Counted from the stretch's first letter, positions 16,340-25,590 are shown. The stretch is 64,000 nt of DNA from Flavisolibacter nicotianae (GCF_003628535.1 NZ_RBCI01000001.1:930001-994000), one strand, 5' to 3'. The notes: generated from the sequence alone by a model not told the origin. Translations and numbers: made by a program.

Positions 16340-17740
16340 ATGCAGTTGTCCAGCATTGCTTACAACGATAGCAAGCCGCTCCTTCACCTGGAGCCCGGCA
16401 CCAAAATCCTCATTGCCAATTTCCCGGCCGACGGGCACTTCAACCCGCTGACCGGACTGGCTGCACACCTGAAGCGCATTGGCTGCGACGTGCGGTGGTA
16501 TACTTCCGAACGTTACCGGGCCAGGGTGGAAAAACTGGGGCTTCCGTTTTATCCGTTTCGCCGGGCCATCGATTTTTTCACCGACCCTGCAGGAATGGCT
16601 TCGCCCAAGCGGGCCCGCTGTAAAACCGCAATCGGCCGTCTCAATTTCGACATCGTGCATGCCTTTGTGCTTCGCGGGGCCGAGTTCTACGAAGACGTGA
16701 AAGAGATCCGCCAGGACTTCTCCTTCGACCTCGTGATTGCCGATATCTGCTTTACCGGCATCCCGTTTATCCGCGAAAAAATGAACCTGCCTGTGGTGGC
16801 CATCGGCATCCTGCCACTCACCAAAACCTCGAAAGATTTACCGCCGAGCGGCCTGGCCATGACGCCGGACTACAGCTTTGCCGGCCGCCTGAAGCAGGCG
16901 TTTTTGCGCAAGCTGGCGAAAACGGTTTTGTTTGCCCGGTCCGACAAAGTGATGCACCGCGAGTTTGCCCGTTACGGCATTGACGTGGAAAATGAATTTT
17001 TGTTTGATGTGCTGTACACCAAATCCAGCCTTGTGCTCCAAAGCGGCTGCCCGGGCTTTGAGTATTGGCGCAGCGACCTGGATGCAAAAATAAAATTCAT
17101 CGGCGCCCTGCTTCCGCGGCCTGTCAACCGCGCTGATACTAAATTCTGGTTTGATGAAAGACTGCTGCGCTACAAAAAATCCATCCTGGTCACACAAGGC
17201 ACGGTTGAACCCGATGTGAACAAGATCATCGTTCCCACACTCGAGGCATTCAAAAATTCCGATGTGCTGGTAATTGCCACCACGGGTGGAAGCGGCACCG
17301 AAGACCTCCGCCGCCATTACCCACAGGCCAATTTGATCATTGAAGATTTTATTCCTTTTGCTGCCGTCATGCCGCACGTGCAGGCTTACGTGACCAACGG
17401 TGGTTACGGTGGCGTGATGCTGGGGATTCAGCACGGGCTGCCGCTGGTGGTAGCCGGTGTGCACGAAGGCAAGAACGAGATCAATGCCCGCATCGGCTAT
17501 TTCGGGCTGGGAATCAACCTGAAAACCGAAACACCCCGGCCGGTGCAGATTCGTTGTGCCGTGGAAGCCGTTCTATCCAACCCTTCCTACAAACAGGGCG
17601 TGGAAAAACTCCGTGGTGAACTGGAAGGCTTCGATCCGGCTGCGCTTTGCGAGCACTATGTTGCCCGCCTTTTGCCGGCAAAAAGAAAAATGCCGGTCTC
17701 TGAAAAAGCACCCGATACGGAACCGGCACTGGAAGAATAA
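16340..17740 (+). CDS. Glycosyltransferase, GT1-like (MGT/UDP-glycosyltransferase type)
   Basis: A 466-aa cytoplasmic GT-B enzyme. The N-terminal lobe starts ILIANFPADGHFNPLTGLAAHL, the acceptor-side motif of GT1 enzymes, and the C-terminal lobe has VTQGTVEPDV and AYVTNGGYGGVMLGIQHGLPLVVAGVHEGKNE, which is the nucleotide-sugar-binding region with the usual HGG replaced by NGG. Such enzymes glycosylate lipids, carotenoids or other small acceptors. It lies at the edge of a cell-surface glycan region, but the acceptor cannot be inferred. Confidence 0.85.
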   Translation: MQLSSIAYNDSKPLLHLEPGTKILIANFPADGHFNPLTGLAAHLKRIGCDVRWYTSERYRARVEKLGLPFYPFRRAIDFFTDPAGMASPKRARCKTAIGRLNFDIVHAFVLRGAEFYEDVKEIRQDFSFDLVIADICFTGIPFIREKMNLPVVAIGILPLTKTSKDLPPSGLAMTPDYSFAGRLKQAFLRKLAKTVLFARSDKVMHREFARYGIDVENEFLFDVLYTKSSLVLQSGCPGFEYWRSDLDAKIKFIGALLPRPVNRADTKFWFDERLLRYKKSILVTQGTVEPDVNKIIVPTLEAFKNSDVLVIATTGGSGTEDLRRHYPQANLIIEDFIPFAAVMPHVQAYVTNGGYGGVMLGIQHGLPLVVAGVHEGKNEINARIGYFGLGINLKTETPRPVQIRCAVEAVLSNPSYKQGVEKLRGELEGFDPAALCEHYVARLLPAKRKMPVSEKAPDTEPALEE

Positions 17741-17890
17741 AGCGCAGGGAGTGGTCAGAATTGCCAAAAAGGTTTTTCCAGATGAGGGATGACAGGAGGA
17801 AAAAGGAGTGCTTTTCTTTGCAGGCAATGATTGCATGTTGATTGAGGTTTGGTTTGCGCAACGCATTTTGGCCGGTGCTTTGCAAAGAAA

Positions 17891-18745
17891 ATGGTGATGA
17901 AAAGCCTGACCAGTTTCCTTGTGCTTGGCCTTTGTGCGCTTTCTGCCTGCAACATGGTGGAGAATGTCGACACGCCAAAAAGTTCGAAGAAGATGACGTA
18001 TTCCTATACCTGCCTGGATAGTGCCGTCAGCGGCAGCAGTACCAGCAAGGCCGTCAGCCGCACAACCAGTTTTATCCGCGACCTTGCCGTCAACAAAAAA
18101 GAAATTACGGATGCCGTGCAAAACCAGTGGGGGGATGATTTCCACAAAGACGCAATCGAGTCAAAATCCTTCGTGTTGCTGGATGACCCTGCCATACATG
18201 CCCAGTTGCAAACCATCCTGAATGATTTGCTGGCCGCACGGGAAAATCCATCCGGCATTCAGTATTCCATCTACCTGATCGACGATAAGCAGATCAATGC
18301 GTTTACGTTTGGCGGGCACGTGTATCTCACCAAGGCCATGTACGACCGTTGCAAGAACAACACGGATCTTCTCTATTCGGTCATCGGCCACGAGATTGGC
18401 CACTCCGAAAAAGGGCACATCAAAAAAACGATCCAGGAAATGGAGTTGTCCGAAAAGCTGTTTGGACAGGAAGGCATGACTTATTTCCAGCTCAAACAAT
18501 TGCTGGCCGGTTCCTTTAACCAGAAAAACGAACTGGAGGCCGACTACTACGGGATCGACCTGGCCAATCACCTGAACAAAGACCTTTGCGCTACGGTTAG
18601 TTTCTGGAAAGACATGTCGAAAGAAGAGAACAACTACAGCAAGCTCGAAGATTTTTTCCGCACCCACCCGTTCTCGTCGCTGCGGGCCCAGTGCCTGCAC
18701 GATCATATCCTGCAAAACTTCGGCATCGATTGTAGCGCCAAATAG
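17891..18745 (+). CDS. M48 family zinc metalloprotease lipoprotein
   Basis: A 284-aa lipoprotein peptidase. The signal ends in the lipobox LSAC (Cys20). The zinc motif H167-E-I-G-H171 and the third-ligand motif E214-L-E-A-D218 (consensus ExxxD) are intact; NAFTFGGHVYLTKAMY before them is typical of BepA/LoiP-like M48 proteases, which control outer-membrane protein quality. It is shorter than BepA and lacks a TPR tail. Start 17891 (or the ATG at 17897) is preferred to 17849 because the signal peptide begins there. Confidence 0.88.
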   Translation: MVMKSLTSFLVLGLCALSACNMVENVDTPKSSKKMTYSYTCLDSAVSGSSTSKAVSRTTSFIRDLAVNKKEITDAVQNQWGDDFHKDAIESKSFVLLDDPAIHAQLQTILNDLLAARENPSGIQYSIYLIDDKQINAFTFGGHVYLTKAMYDRCKNNTDLLYSVIGHEIGHSEKGHIKKTIQEMELSEKLFGQEGMTYFQLKQLLAGSFNQKNELEADYYGIDLANHLNKDLCATVSFWKDMSKEENNYSKLEDFFRTHPFSSLRAQCLHDHILQNFGIDCSAK

Positions 18746-18832
18746 GTTTGGGTGCCAGATCGGCCTTTGTATTTGCTGCCAATGATTAGCGGAACTTTAT
18801 CATTTTCTTTGCCGGCAACATCGTTCCCGGGC

Positions 18833-18840
18833 TACCTTTG
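18833..18840 (+). promoter_or_regulatory. -7 promoter box
   Basis: TACCTTTG matches TAnnTTTG and lies 17 nt before the start of the 74-aa membrane protein gene. Confidence 0.5.
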
Positions 18841-18857
18841 CCGCAGGGCTCACGACA

Positions 18858-19082
18858 ATGAAAAACAAACGTTTCTTTTGGTTTCTGCTGGTATGTGCAC
18901 TGACAGTGGTTTCGTTTGCCGCCAGCGCACAGTGTTCCATTTGTACCCGCACGGCGCAGCAACTGGGCGACAAGCCTGCACAACACCTGAATGCCGGTAT
19001 CCTATACTTGGCGGCCACACCGTTGGCTATTGCCGGCATTTTAGGCTACCGTTGGTGGAAGCGCAACAACGGCGAAGCATAA
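18858..19082 (+). CDS. Small exported membrane protein with CxxC motif
   Basis: A 74-aa protein: signal peptide (1-25, AASAQ), then CSICTRTAQQLGDKP and a C-terminal transmembrane helix (about 48-65) ending in YRWWKRNN. The layout is that of small conserved Bacteroidota proteins of unknown role. The CxxC pair at mature residues 1-4 could bind a metal or form a disulfide. It has its own promoter box and stands alone between the M48 and methyltransferase genes. Confidence 0.75.
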   Translation: MKNKRFFWFLLVCALTVVSFAASAQCSICTRTAQQLGDKPAQHLNAGILYLAATPLAIAGILGYRWWKRNNGEA

Positions 19083-19164
19083 TCTTTGTTTTTACCTTTC
19101 CGCCAAACACACCCGGTTCTCTCCTCTTTCTTTCCGCTTTCATTCTCTATCTTCCACCGCAAAT

Positions 19165-19986
19165 ATGAAAAGCAAAATCACAGGTGGCGATACAGCGTTG
19201 CTATTCACAGCAAGGGTGCTCGAAAAGTACGATGTAAGCTATTACCGTTGCAAGGATACCGGCTTCATTCAAACCGAAGAGCCGTACTGGCTGAATGAAG
19301 CCTATTCCTCGGCTATCACCAAGCTGGATGTGGGCATCGTGATGCGCAACGAAAACCTGATCAGGATTGCACAGCCGCTCCTTTCCCGCTATTTCGATCA
19401 CAACGCTTTGTTTCTCGACTATGCCGGCGGTTATGGACTGTTCACACGGATGATGCGGGACCGGGGTTTTCGCTTTTATCACACCGACCCTTATTGCCAG
19501 AATATTTTTGCCGAATACCAGGACCTGAAAGAGCTGGAGGAGGGAACGAAGTTCGAGGTCGTTACGGCGTTTGAAGTGCTGGAGCACCTGGCCTCACCGG
19601 TGACGGAAATCGGGAACATTCTTTCGTACAGCGACAATTTCTTTTTCTCCACCGAGCTGGTGCCACCCAACGTGAACAAAGACTGGTGGTATTTTTCGTT
19701 TGAAACAGGCCAGCACATTTCTTTTTACACTAAAGAAGCGCTCCATTATATTGCCAAAAACTTCGGCCGCGAGTATTACACCGATGGCCGCTGGCTGCAC
19801 TTGTTTACCCGAAAGCCGCTGGCTGAAAATCCCTTCGAGGCTTTGGGCCTGAACAGAAAAGAACCTTTCCTCATCCGGAAGATGCGCAAATTCCTGCGCA
19901 GCTACGACAACCGCAAGCAGTTCATGTTACCGAAAGAAAGCCTGCTGGATGCCGATGTAAAAGAGGCCCAAAAACGAATTCGGTAA
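19165..19986 (+). CDS. Class I SAM-dependent methyltransferase
   Basis: A 273-aa protein with a Rossmann methyltransferase core: FLDYAGGYGLFTRMMRDRGF is the SAM-binding motif I, VVTAFEVLEHL is motif II, followed by ILSYSDNFFFSTELVPP. An N-terminal YYRCKDTGFIQTE segment is like the zinc-ribbon-type leader of sugar C-methyltransferase relatives, but only one cysteine is present. It faces the convergent glycosyltransferase-like gene with a 4-bp gap and lies in the glycan region, so methylation of a surface sugar is a reasonable guess. Confidence 0.8.
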   Translation: MKSKITGGDTALLFTARVLEKYDVSYYRCKDTGFIQTEEPYWLNEAYSSAITKLDVGIVMRNENLIRIAQPLLSRYFDHNALFLDYAGGYGLFTRMMRDRGFRFYHTDPYCQNIFAEYQDLKELEEGTKFEVVTAFEVLEHLASPVTEIGNILSYSDNFFFSTELVPPNVNKDWWYFSFETGQHISFYTKEALHYIAKNFGREYYTDGRWLHLFTRKPLAENPFEALGLNRKEPFLIRKMRKFLRSYDNRKQFMLPKESLLDADVKEAQKRIR

Positions 19987-19990
19987 AAAG

Positions 19991-20902
19991 TTATTCTTCC
20001 AACAGCCGCCTGACTGCGTATTCGAATTGTGGCTGGTAGATGAAATCATTGGCGCCACGGCCTTCCACCACTACGTTGGGAAGTTTGTAATACACTTCCA
20101 GCAGCCGCGTAACCTTCAGCGCTTCCGCCAGGGCAAAGGGGAAAGACTGGTTGCCGATAAAAAGCCGGCAACTGTTGATGATGGTGGCCATTTCCAGAAA
20201 GTCGTTCACCGGTTGGTACACCAGGTCGGGCAAGGCCTTTTTCATGTCCTCGTATTCTTCTTTTACACCGACGAAAAGCTTGTTGGGATAAGCCTTTAGA
20301 AAACTGTAGTCGATCAGCGGCGAACGGTAGCGATGGCTGCGGGCAATGACAATGTTGTTGGCATACTGCGCGTCTTTGGGTGCCCTGAGCCATGGCTGGC
20401 TGGTGTCGTAACTGATGCCGTACACATTAAAATACCAGCGGGTGATGCTGCCCCTGTCGAGGTGGAAGCTGTACTTTCTGAATTCATCCAGGTCGTAATC
20501 CACTGGCTCGCCTTTATAGATTTCGACCTTCTCGATTTGCGGCTGATACAGGAGCAGCGGTTTTAACAGGCTGATCATTTTTTCGCTCAGCATCACGTTG
20601 CCCAGCGGGTGGTAGTTGAAGCTGTACTCAGCCTGCTGCTCCACATGCAGGTAAAGGATTGCTTTGCCGTTTTTCGACAGTTCGAAAACAGCGGGCAGGG
20701 CGTAAATGATGTCGCCGCTGTTGCCGCTGTGTTTAAAGCTGGTGAGGGCTTTGTACGCATGCGCCAGGGAAGGGTGCTGGAGCTTAATCGTCTTGTGATA
20801 AAACGCATAGTCCTGCAACGATCGCTTGTACTCGATGTAGGCAGACCGGTTGGTATATTTCAAATACCACTTGTGTAATGTCGAAAGCTTTCTGTACGCC
20901 AT
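19991..20902 (-). CDS. Putative GT-B glycosyltransferase (heptosyltransferase-like)
   Basis: A 303-aa protein without signal peptide. Near residue 55 it has FKHSGNSGDIIYALPAV, which resembles the GxxGD(x)L loop that starts GT9 ADP-heptose transferases, and near residue 245 FIGNQSFPFALAEAL, resembling their donor-site GN(D/Q)S segment. General similarity to a GT-B fold is clear but the family is not certain. It lies among other glycan genes. Confidence 0.6.
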   Translation of the reverse strand: MAYRKLSTLHKWYLKYTNRSAYIEYKRSLQDYAFYHKTIKLQHPSLAHAYKALTSFKHSGNSGDIIYALPAVFELSKNGKAILYLHVEQQAEYSFNYHPLGNVMLSEKMISLLKPLLLYQPQIEKVEIYKGEPVDYDLDEFRKYSFHLDRGSITRWYFNVYGISYDTSQPWLRAPKDAQYANNIVIARSHRYRSPLIDYSFLKAYPNKLFVGVKEEYEDMKKALPDLVYQPVNDFLEMATIINSCRLFIGNQSFPFALAEALKVTRLLEVYYKLPNVVVEGRGANDFIYQPQFEYAVRRLLEE

Positions 20903-21207
20903 TCACCTTTTTTTGCAAAAGAAACTATTCGGCTGCTATAATCCTGCACCGCCAGGGAATATTATTATCGGCTTTTCGTTCTGTTGCGGTAGAAACCGTT
21001 CTTCTGGCAAGCGGGAAATTTTTGTTGAAAAAAGAAAAACGATCACCTGCTCCTTTCTTCCCAGGCCTGTCCGACGGTTCTATCAATGTCAGTCCGATTT
21101 GGGGCACAGCCATCGTGTTGCCCGTTCGCTATCAAAAGAGATAACCATTTTGCAGGAAAAAAATGAAAAGGTGAATCTCGTTTCAAAGGCAGGCTTTAGA
21201 AAAAGAT
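20903..21207. other. 305-bp intergenic region, nothing recognised
   Basis: Gap downstream of meaB and upstream of the glycosyltransferase-like gene, both on the minus strand. One open frame crosses it but has no family features and begins inside the neighbouring gene on the other strand. No hairpin or repeat of note was seen. Confidence 0.5.
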
Positions 21208-22128
21208 TTAGTGCTTTTTTGTTGGTAAAGTGAACGGCTGGATGAAACGGTAAAGATTGAAATGTGTGTTGTTCTCCTCCTGTGCCAGTTGTTTTTGTAA
21301 GACGGCTTTGTCAATGTCCTTCATGCGGCGGCGCTGAATTAAGTGGTAGGCTTTTTCTGCCAGGAGCCAAGCTTTTCGTTCATTTTTCAGACCCGCCTGC
21401 TGGTGTTTGCTGATGGCCTTCTTCAGGTCTTCGATCCCGGTGTGTGCGGAAGCAATCGTTTTGATCACCGGCACTTCCTGTGCGTGGGTAGCAAAGGCCG
21501 GCGCCAGCATCAGCCGCAGGTTTTTGACAAAGGTATCGGCATCGGGACGATCGCTTTTGTTTACCACGAAAATGTCGGCGATCTCCATGAGGCCCGCTTT
21601 CATCGTTTGCACTTCATCACCGGCTTCGGGCACTACGACCACAACCGTCGTGTCGGCCAGTCCGGCAATCTCGATTTCGCTTTGTCCCACGCCAACCGTC
21701 TCCACGATCACATCATCAAAGCCGGCGGCTTTTACCAGTTCGGTGATCTCAATGATTTTCGGGTGAAGACCGCCCATGGAACCGCGGGTCGCCAGGGAAC
21801 GGATAAAAACATTTTCGTTGGTGTACCAGTCGCTCATGCGAATGCGGTCGCCAAGTACGGCGCCAAGATTAAAGGGCGAGGAGGGATCGATGCACAGTAC
21901 GGCCAGCTTTTTTCCTTCCTTTACCCACTCGCCGATCAGTGCGTCCACCAGTGTGCTTTTGCCGGCACCCGGCGGGCCGGTGATGCCCGTGATTTTTGCC
22001 TGCGGCCGGTGGGGCAGTGCCTGCAGCAACTGCTCATAACCTTCCTGTTCGTTTTCTACGAACGATATGCTGCGGGCCAGCGCTCTTGTATCGCCGGCCA
22101 GTAAATCTTTCAGCAGTTGTTGCCACAT
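21208..22128 (-). CDS. meaB: Methylmalonyl-CoA mutase-associated GTPase MeaB (ArgK family)
   Basis: A G3E-family GTPase chaperone (306 aa) that gates cobalamin loading and protects methylmalonyl-CoA mutase. Motifs: ITGPPGAGKSTLVDALI (P-loop), LCIDPSSPF, the DVIVETVGVGQSE segment with the family's ETVGVGQ switch, and VVNKSDRPDAD. Length fits MeaB. The mutase genes are not adjacent here. It is transcribed divergently from the O-antigen ligase gene across 21 bp. Confidence 0.94.
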   Translation of the reverse strand: MWQQLLKDLLAGDTRALARSISFVENEQEGYEQLLQALPHRPQAKITGITGPPGAGKSTLVDALIGEWVKEGKKLAVLCIDPSSPFNLGAVLGDRIRMSDWYTNENVFIRSLATRGSMGGLHPKIIEITELVKAAGFDDVIVETVGVGQSEIEIAGLADTTVVVVVPEAGDEVQTMKAGLMEIADIFVVNKSDRPDADTFVKNLRLMLAPAFATHAQEVPVIKTIASAHTGIEDLKKAISKHQQAGLKNERKAWLLAEKAYHLIQRRRMKDIDKAVLQKQLAQEENNTHFNLYRFIQPFTLPTKKH

Positions 22129-22149
22129 GCGCTAATATTGTACGTTGTG

Positions 22150-23391
22150 ATGACTGCGTGCAAAAATAGAGGGAATCACGGGAGGGCTCAGTGGAAAGAC
22201 AAGGCCATTTTCGCTTCGATCCTCCTGATGATCGCGGGCCTGTTTCTGTCGAGGGCCGCTCTCTCCAGCAGTGTCATTCTTTTTTTGTTGCTGGCAATAC
22301 TTGACAGGGATTTTAAAAAAGCCTGGCGAAGATTTTCTTCGAATCTTTTTTTTCCTGCATTCACCCTGTTGTTTTTTCTTCCTTTTTTCTCGGGCCTGTG
22401 GAGCGAAGACAAAAACCAGTGGCTCGACGTGGTGCGGCTCAAACTACCCTTGTTGTTTTTCCCCCTGGCCTTTGCCGGCTGCTGGCAGTTGACAAAGCGC
22501 CAATGGCAATGGGTGGCCCTGGTTTTTTTAGGCGGCGTTTTTGCCGGCTGCGCAGCCGGGCTGCTGCACTATGCTTTTCACCCCGATGAAGTGCATGCCG
22601 GCTATCTCAGGGCCAAAACCCTGCTCACGCCATTGGAAAATGATCATGTCCGTTTTAGCTGGCTGGTGAGTGTGGCCGTGATCGGCTGCTTTTTCTTTCG
22701 TTGTTTTTTCGAGACGCGCTGGATCAACACCGCCCTGCTGGTGCTGGCTGTTTTTTTTGTGCTCTACCTCCACATTCTTTCTGCCCGAACGGGACTGGTG
22801 TCGCTGTATCTTTTCGGGCTTTTGTGTGCGGGCAATTTCCTGTTGCGGAAAGAGAAGAAAGCAATGTCGTTTTTGCTGGTAGCGTTGCTCGTTTCCCTGC
22901 CGTTGCTGGCTTATTTTTTTGTTCCCACCTTTCAAAACCGCATCCGCTATTTCGTGTATGATTTTTCGTTTGTAAAAAAGGCTGCATACCTGCCGGGTGC
23001 CAACGACGGGGCAAGGGTCATGTCGTTAAAAGCGGGCTGGCAGGTGTTGAAAGACCATCCGCTTGGCGTGGGGGCCGGCGACATCATGCACGAAGCCGAC
23101 AAATGGTATGCGGTCCACGTGCCGCAGGTGTTGCCTACCGATAAATTTTATCCCAGTTCCGAATGGTTGATCCATGGTGCCGTGGCCGGGTGGCCGGGTG
23201 TGCTGATTTTTACATTCGTAATGGCGCTTCCGTTTTTTTACCAGCCAAAACAACACCGTCTTTCCTGGACGGCGTTTCATGTGACGGCTGCCTTCAGCTT
23301 TCTGTTCGATATGGGGTTGGAAGTGCAGTACGGAATCTTTCTCTATGCCTTCATTACGTTCTGGTGGTGGAGGCTAGCAAGTGGCGAGTAA
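22150..23391 (+). CDS. O-antigen ligase / polymerase family (Wzy_C) membrane protein
   Basis: A 413-aa inner-membrane protein with about ten hydrophobic segments. The long periplasmic loop after LSARTGLVSLY carries GARVMSLKAGWQVLKDHPLGVGAGD, the conserved Wzy_C pattern with the Arg and the HPLxGxGxG motif; WaaL-type ligases use this region to join O-antigen or other glycans to lipid A-core. ATG 22150 is chosen because an upstream start at 22117 would overlap the divergent meaB start. The last four codons lie inside the left arm of an inverted word repeat. Confidence 0.82.
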   Translation: MTACKNRGNHGRAQWKDKAIFASILLMIAGLFLSRAALSSSVILFLLLAILDRDFKKAWRRFSSNLFFPAFTLLFFLPFFSGLWSEDKNQWLDVVRLKLPLLFFPLAFAGCWQLTKRQWQWVALVFLGGVFAGCAAGLLHYAFHPDEVHAGYLRAKTLLTPLENDHVRFSWLVSVAVIGCFFFRCFFETRWINTALLVLAVFFVLYLHILSARTGLVSLYLFGLLCAGNFLLRKEKKAMSFLLVALLVSLPLLAYFFVPTFQNRIRYFVYDFSFVKKAAYLPGANDGARVMSLKAGWQVLKDHPLGVGAGDIMHEADKWYAVHVPQVLPTDKFYPSSEWLIHGAVAGWPGVLIFTFVMALPFFYQPKQHRLSWTAFHVTAAFSFLFDMGLEVQYGIFLYAFITFWWWRLASGE

Positions 23392-23515
23392 GAAGAAGCA
23401 AGTAGCCATTCAGCGCAACGGATTTCCTGAATGCAATTCTTTACCCAATTTAAGATAGAAACAGAGTGATGCGGTTTCGTTTACTCACCACTCGTTATTC
23501 ACTACTCGCTTTCGC
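23376..23515. repeat. Inverted word repeat between convergent genes
   Basis: A left arm (AAGTGGCGAGTAAG region, 23379-23392, overlapping the ligase stop) and a right arm (TTACTCACCACTCG and TTCACTACTCGC, 23481-23510, running into the stop of the minus-strand glycosyltransferase) are imperfect reverse complements. It could act as a bidirectional terminator. Confidence 0.55.
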
Positions 23516-24578
23516 CAATCAGCTTTCGATAGATCGCATGATACTGCCTCGCGGCTTCGTCCCACGAAAACGAAAGCGCTCTTTTTTTCAAGGCCTGTTT
23601 TTGTGCTGGAGTGTTTTCGTAGCGCCGAAGACTCTCGTGCAGGACGCGTTGCATTTCCGCAGCGTCGAAGCCGGGAAAATAATCTGCTGCATCGCCGCCG
23701 ATTTCCGGCAGCGATGTTGCCGTTGAAAGCAAAACCGGTTTTTCAAAATACATAGCCTCCAGCACCGGCAGGCCAAAGCCCTCGGCCAGCGAGGGAAACG
23801 CAAAAGCGGTGCAATGTTTCAGGTACCATTGCTTGTCGTTCTCCCAAACCGGCCCTGTAAAAACAACCCTGTTCTCCACGCCGTGCTGCCTGGCTTCGGC
23901 AAGAATTTGTTCCTTGTAGGCTTCGCTTTGTGTAACGCCGGCGATCACCAGCAGGAAATCGTTGCCCGGCAAAAGGCGTGGCAACACGTGGAAATTTTTT
24001 TTGACCGTGACGGTTCCCAGCGTGAACAGGAAAGGTTTTGGCGGAACGTACTGCGGCGGGTGCAGCGAGGCGATCTCCCGGATGGTGCAGCCGTTGTAGA
24101 TCACCGATGTGTCTTTTCCCTGCACGTTCAGGTGCGCTTCCACATCGCTGCGGGTGTACTGCGATATAAAAGCCAGGTGATCCGCCTCGTCGATTTTGCG
24201 CTGCACGTCGGTTAAAAATGCCTTTCGTTTGGCGCTGCTTTTCCGGCTGTCGTGCAGGTAATTGAGGTCGTGAATGGTGAGAATTTTTTTCGGCTTTTTG
24301 CCAAACGGAAAATAATCCGAATCCTGGTGGGCACAGTGCCAAAGCGCCACCTTGCGGGTGGAGGGGAAAAAGAATTTGTGCAGCGACCGTTGGGGCAGGT
24401 AACAGGGCAGGTCGCCAAAGGGTTTGCCCACGGCCGGCGGGGTGTAAAAACACAGCGGCACACGTCCTCCGGTTTTGATCAGTGCCTGCGCCAGTTGCAG
24501 GCAAAAATGATAAAGCCCCGTATGCGGGTACTTCATCCGTTCACAATCAAACACAATCGATTTGCCGTCTGCTTTCAT
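23502..24578 (-). CDS. GT4 family glycosyltransferase
   Basis: A 358-aa GT-B retaining glycosyltransferase. The donor site shows FLFTLGTVTVKKNFHVL (the usual GR/KNF pattern) and FPSLAEGFGLPVLEAMYFEKPVLLST, with the EGFGLPxxE motif that contacts the nucleotide sugar. ILTIHDLNYLHD matches the N-lobe of mannosyltransferase-like members. Such enzymes build LPS core, O-antigen or exopolysaccharide. It has its own near-leaderless promoter and is divergent from the adjacent GT2 gene by about 104 bp. Confidence 0.9.
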   Translation of the reverse strand: MKADGKSIVFDCERMKYPHTGLYHFCLQLAQALIKTGGRVPLCFYTPPAVGKPFGDLPCYLPQRSLHKFFFPSTRKVALWHCAHQDSDYFPFGKKPKKILTIHDLNYLHDSRKSSAKRKAFLTDVQRKIDEADHLAFISQYTRSDVEAHLNVQGKDTSVIYNGCTIREIASLHPPQYVPPKPFLFTLGTVTVKKNFHVLPRLLPGNDFLLVIAGVTQSEAYKEQILAEARQHGVENRVVFTGPVWENDKQWYLKHCTAFAFPSLAEGFGLPVLEAMYFEKPVLLSTATSLPEIGGDAADYFPGFDAAEMQRVLHESLRRYENTPAQKQALKKRALSFSWDEAARQYHAIYRKLIGESE

Positions 24579-24585
24579 GAAGCTG

Positions 24586-24593
24586 CAAACTTA
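24586..24593 (-). promoter_or_regulatory. -7 promoter box of GT4 gene, near-leaderless
   Basis: Minus-strand TAAGTTTG matches TAnnTTTG and ends 7 nt before the ATG. Confidence 0.5.
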
Positions 24594-24682
24594 TTTCAAT
24601 CCCGCATGCCTGCAAGGCTGAATTGGAGGAGCCCGAAAAATGAACGTCATTTGCAGTTTCTTTTTTTGATCGAATCCGCTTC

Positions 24683-25444
24683 ATGAGACCAGAAATTTCC
24701 GTGGTAATTGTGTGCAAGAACGAAGAGCACATCATCGGCAAAACACTGCAAAGCGTGCAGTCCTTTGCCGGCGAACTGCTCGTTTACGATACCGGCAGCA
24801 CCGACGGAACGCTTGCCATCGCGAAGGAATTTGGTGCCCGTGTGGTGCAGGCGCCCTGGGAAGGCTATGGTCGTTCGAAGCAAAAAGCCATCAGCCTTGC
24901 CGTCAACGACTGGGTGATGAACCTGGACTCCGATGAAGTGGTGGACGAAGAAGCGCAGCAGCAAATTCGGCAGCTTCCGCTCACCGACGAAAAAATTTGC
25001 TACCGATTTCGCTTCCGGAATTTTCTGGGACAAAAGGCTTTGCGGTTTGGCGAGTTCGGATTCGATTCGCACATCCGTCTTTTTAACCGCCGGCAGGTGT
25101 TGTGGAACGATGCGCCGGTGCACGAGAAACTGCAGCAGGCCGCCGGTGTGAGAGAGCAAAGTCTAAAAGGACGGATTCTTCATTACACCATGAAGGACAC
25201 GGCGGAGTTTGTGCAGAAATCGGTGAACTATGCCCTGGCCAACGCAGCCAGTTATTTTGAACGTGGCAAAAGAGCAACCTGGGTCAAGCAATATCTCAGT
25301 CCCCTGGTGATGTTTGTAAAATATTATTTTATCCGGTTGGGTTTTTTGGACGGCTGGGCCGGTTTGTTCTCCGCTCGCATGGCTGCCCTGTACACCTACC
25401 TGAAGTATGCACGGCTGCGGGAGCTGCAGGAACGGGAGAGGTGA
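24683..25444 (+). CDS. GT2 family glycosyltransferase (LPS core type)
   Basis: A 253-aa GT-A enzyme. It starts ISVVIVCKNEEHIIGKTLQSV, has DTGSTDGT for the nucleotide and WVMNLDSDEVVDEE with the DxD metal motif, then FGFDSHIRLFNR and VHEKL, the pattern of WaaE/KdtX-type LPS core beta-glucosyltransferases. A C-terminal hydrophobic segment may attach it to the membrane. It lies next to the GT4 gene, in keeping with an LPS core role; the linkage made is not known. Confidence 0.88.
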   Translation: MRPEISVVIVCKNEEHIIGKTLQSVQSFAGELLVYDTGSTDGTLAIAKEFGARVVQAPWEGYGRSKQKAISLAVNDWVMNLDSDEVVDEEAQQQIRQLPLTDEKICYRFRFRNFLGQKALRFGEFGFDSHIRLFNRRQVLWNDAPVHEKLQQAAGVREQSLKGRILHYTMKDTAEFVQKSVNYALANAASYFERGKRATWVKQYLSPLVMFVKYYFIRLGFLDGWAGLFSARMAALYTYLKYARLRELQERER

Positions 25445-25590
25445 GATGTCAAAGGTGAGACCGGAGAATCATTCGGCCACAGCCTTCTCACTGTGGCTGG
25501 TCAATGAACGTGTCAGTTCATAAACTTGCGGACCTATGAACGATTCCCCGTTTCACGTCTTACGTTTGACGTCTCACGTCTTTTGCCCCA
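25441..25590. repeat. Inverted word repeat
   Basis: Left arm words GAGATGTCAAAGGTGAGAC (from about 25443) return about 100 bp later as an imperfect inverse GTCTTACGTTTGACGTCTCAC (25558-25578, given here in two overlapping words), ending at CACGTCTTTTGCCCC just upstream of the next gene. About 85 percent of the compared arm positions pair. Confidence 0.55.

Noticed and set aside
20850-21233. A 127-codon plus-strand frame across the gap near 21 kb
   Set aside because: It begins inside the opposite-strand gene, has no signal peptide or domain and no promoter box.
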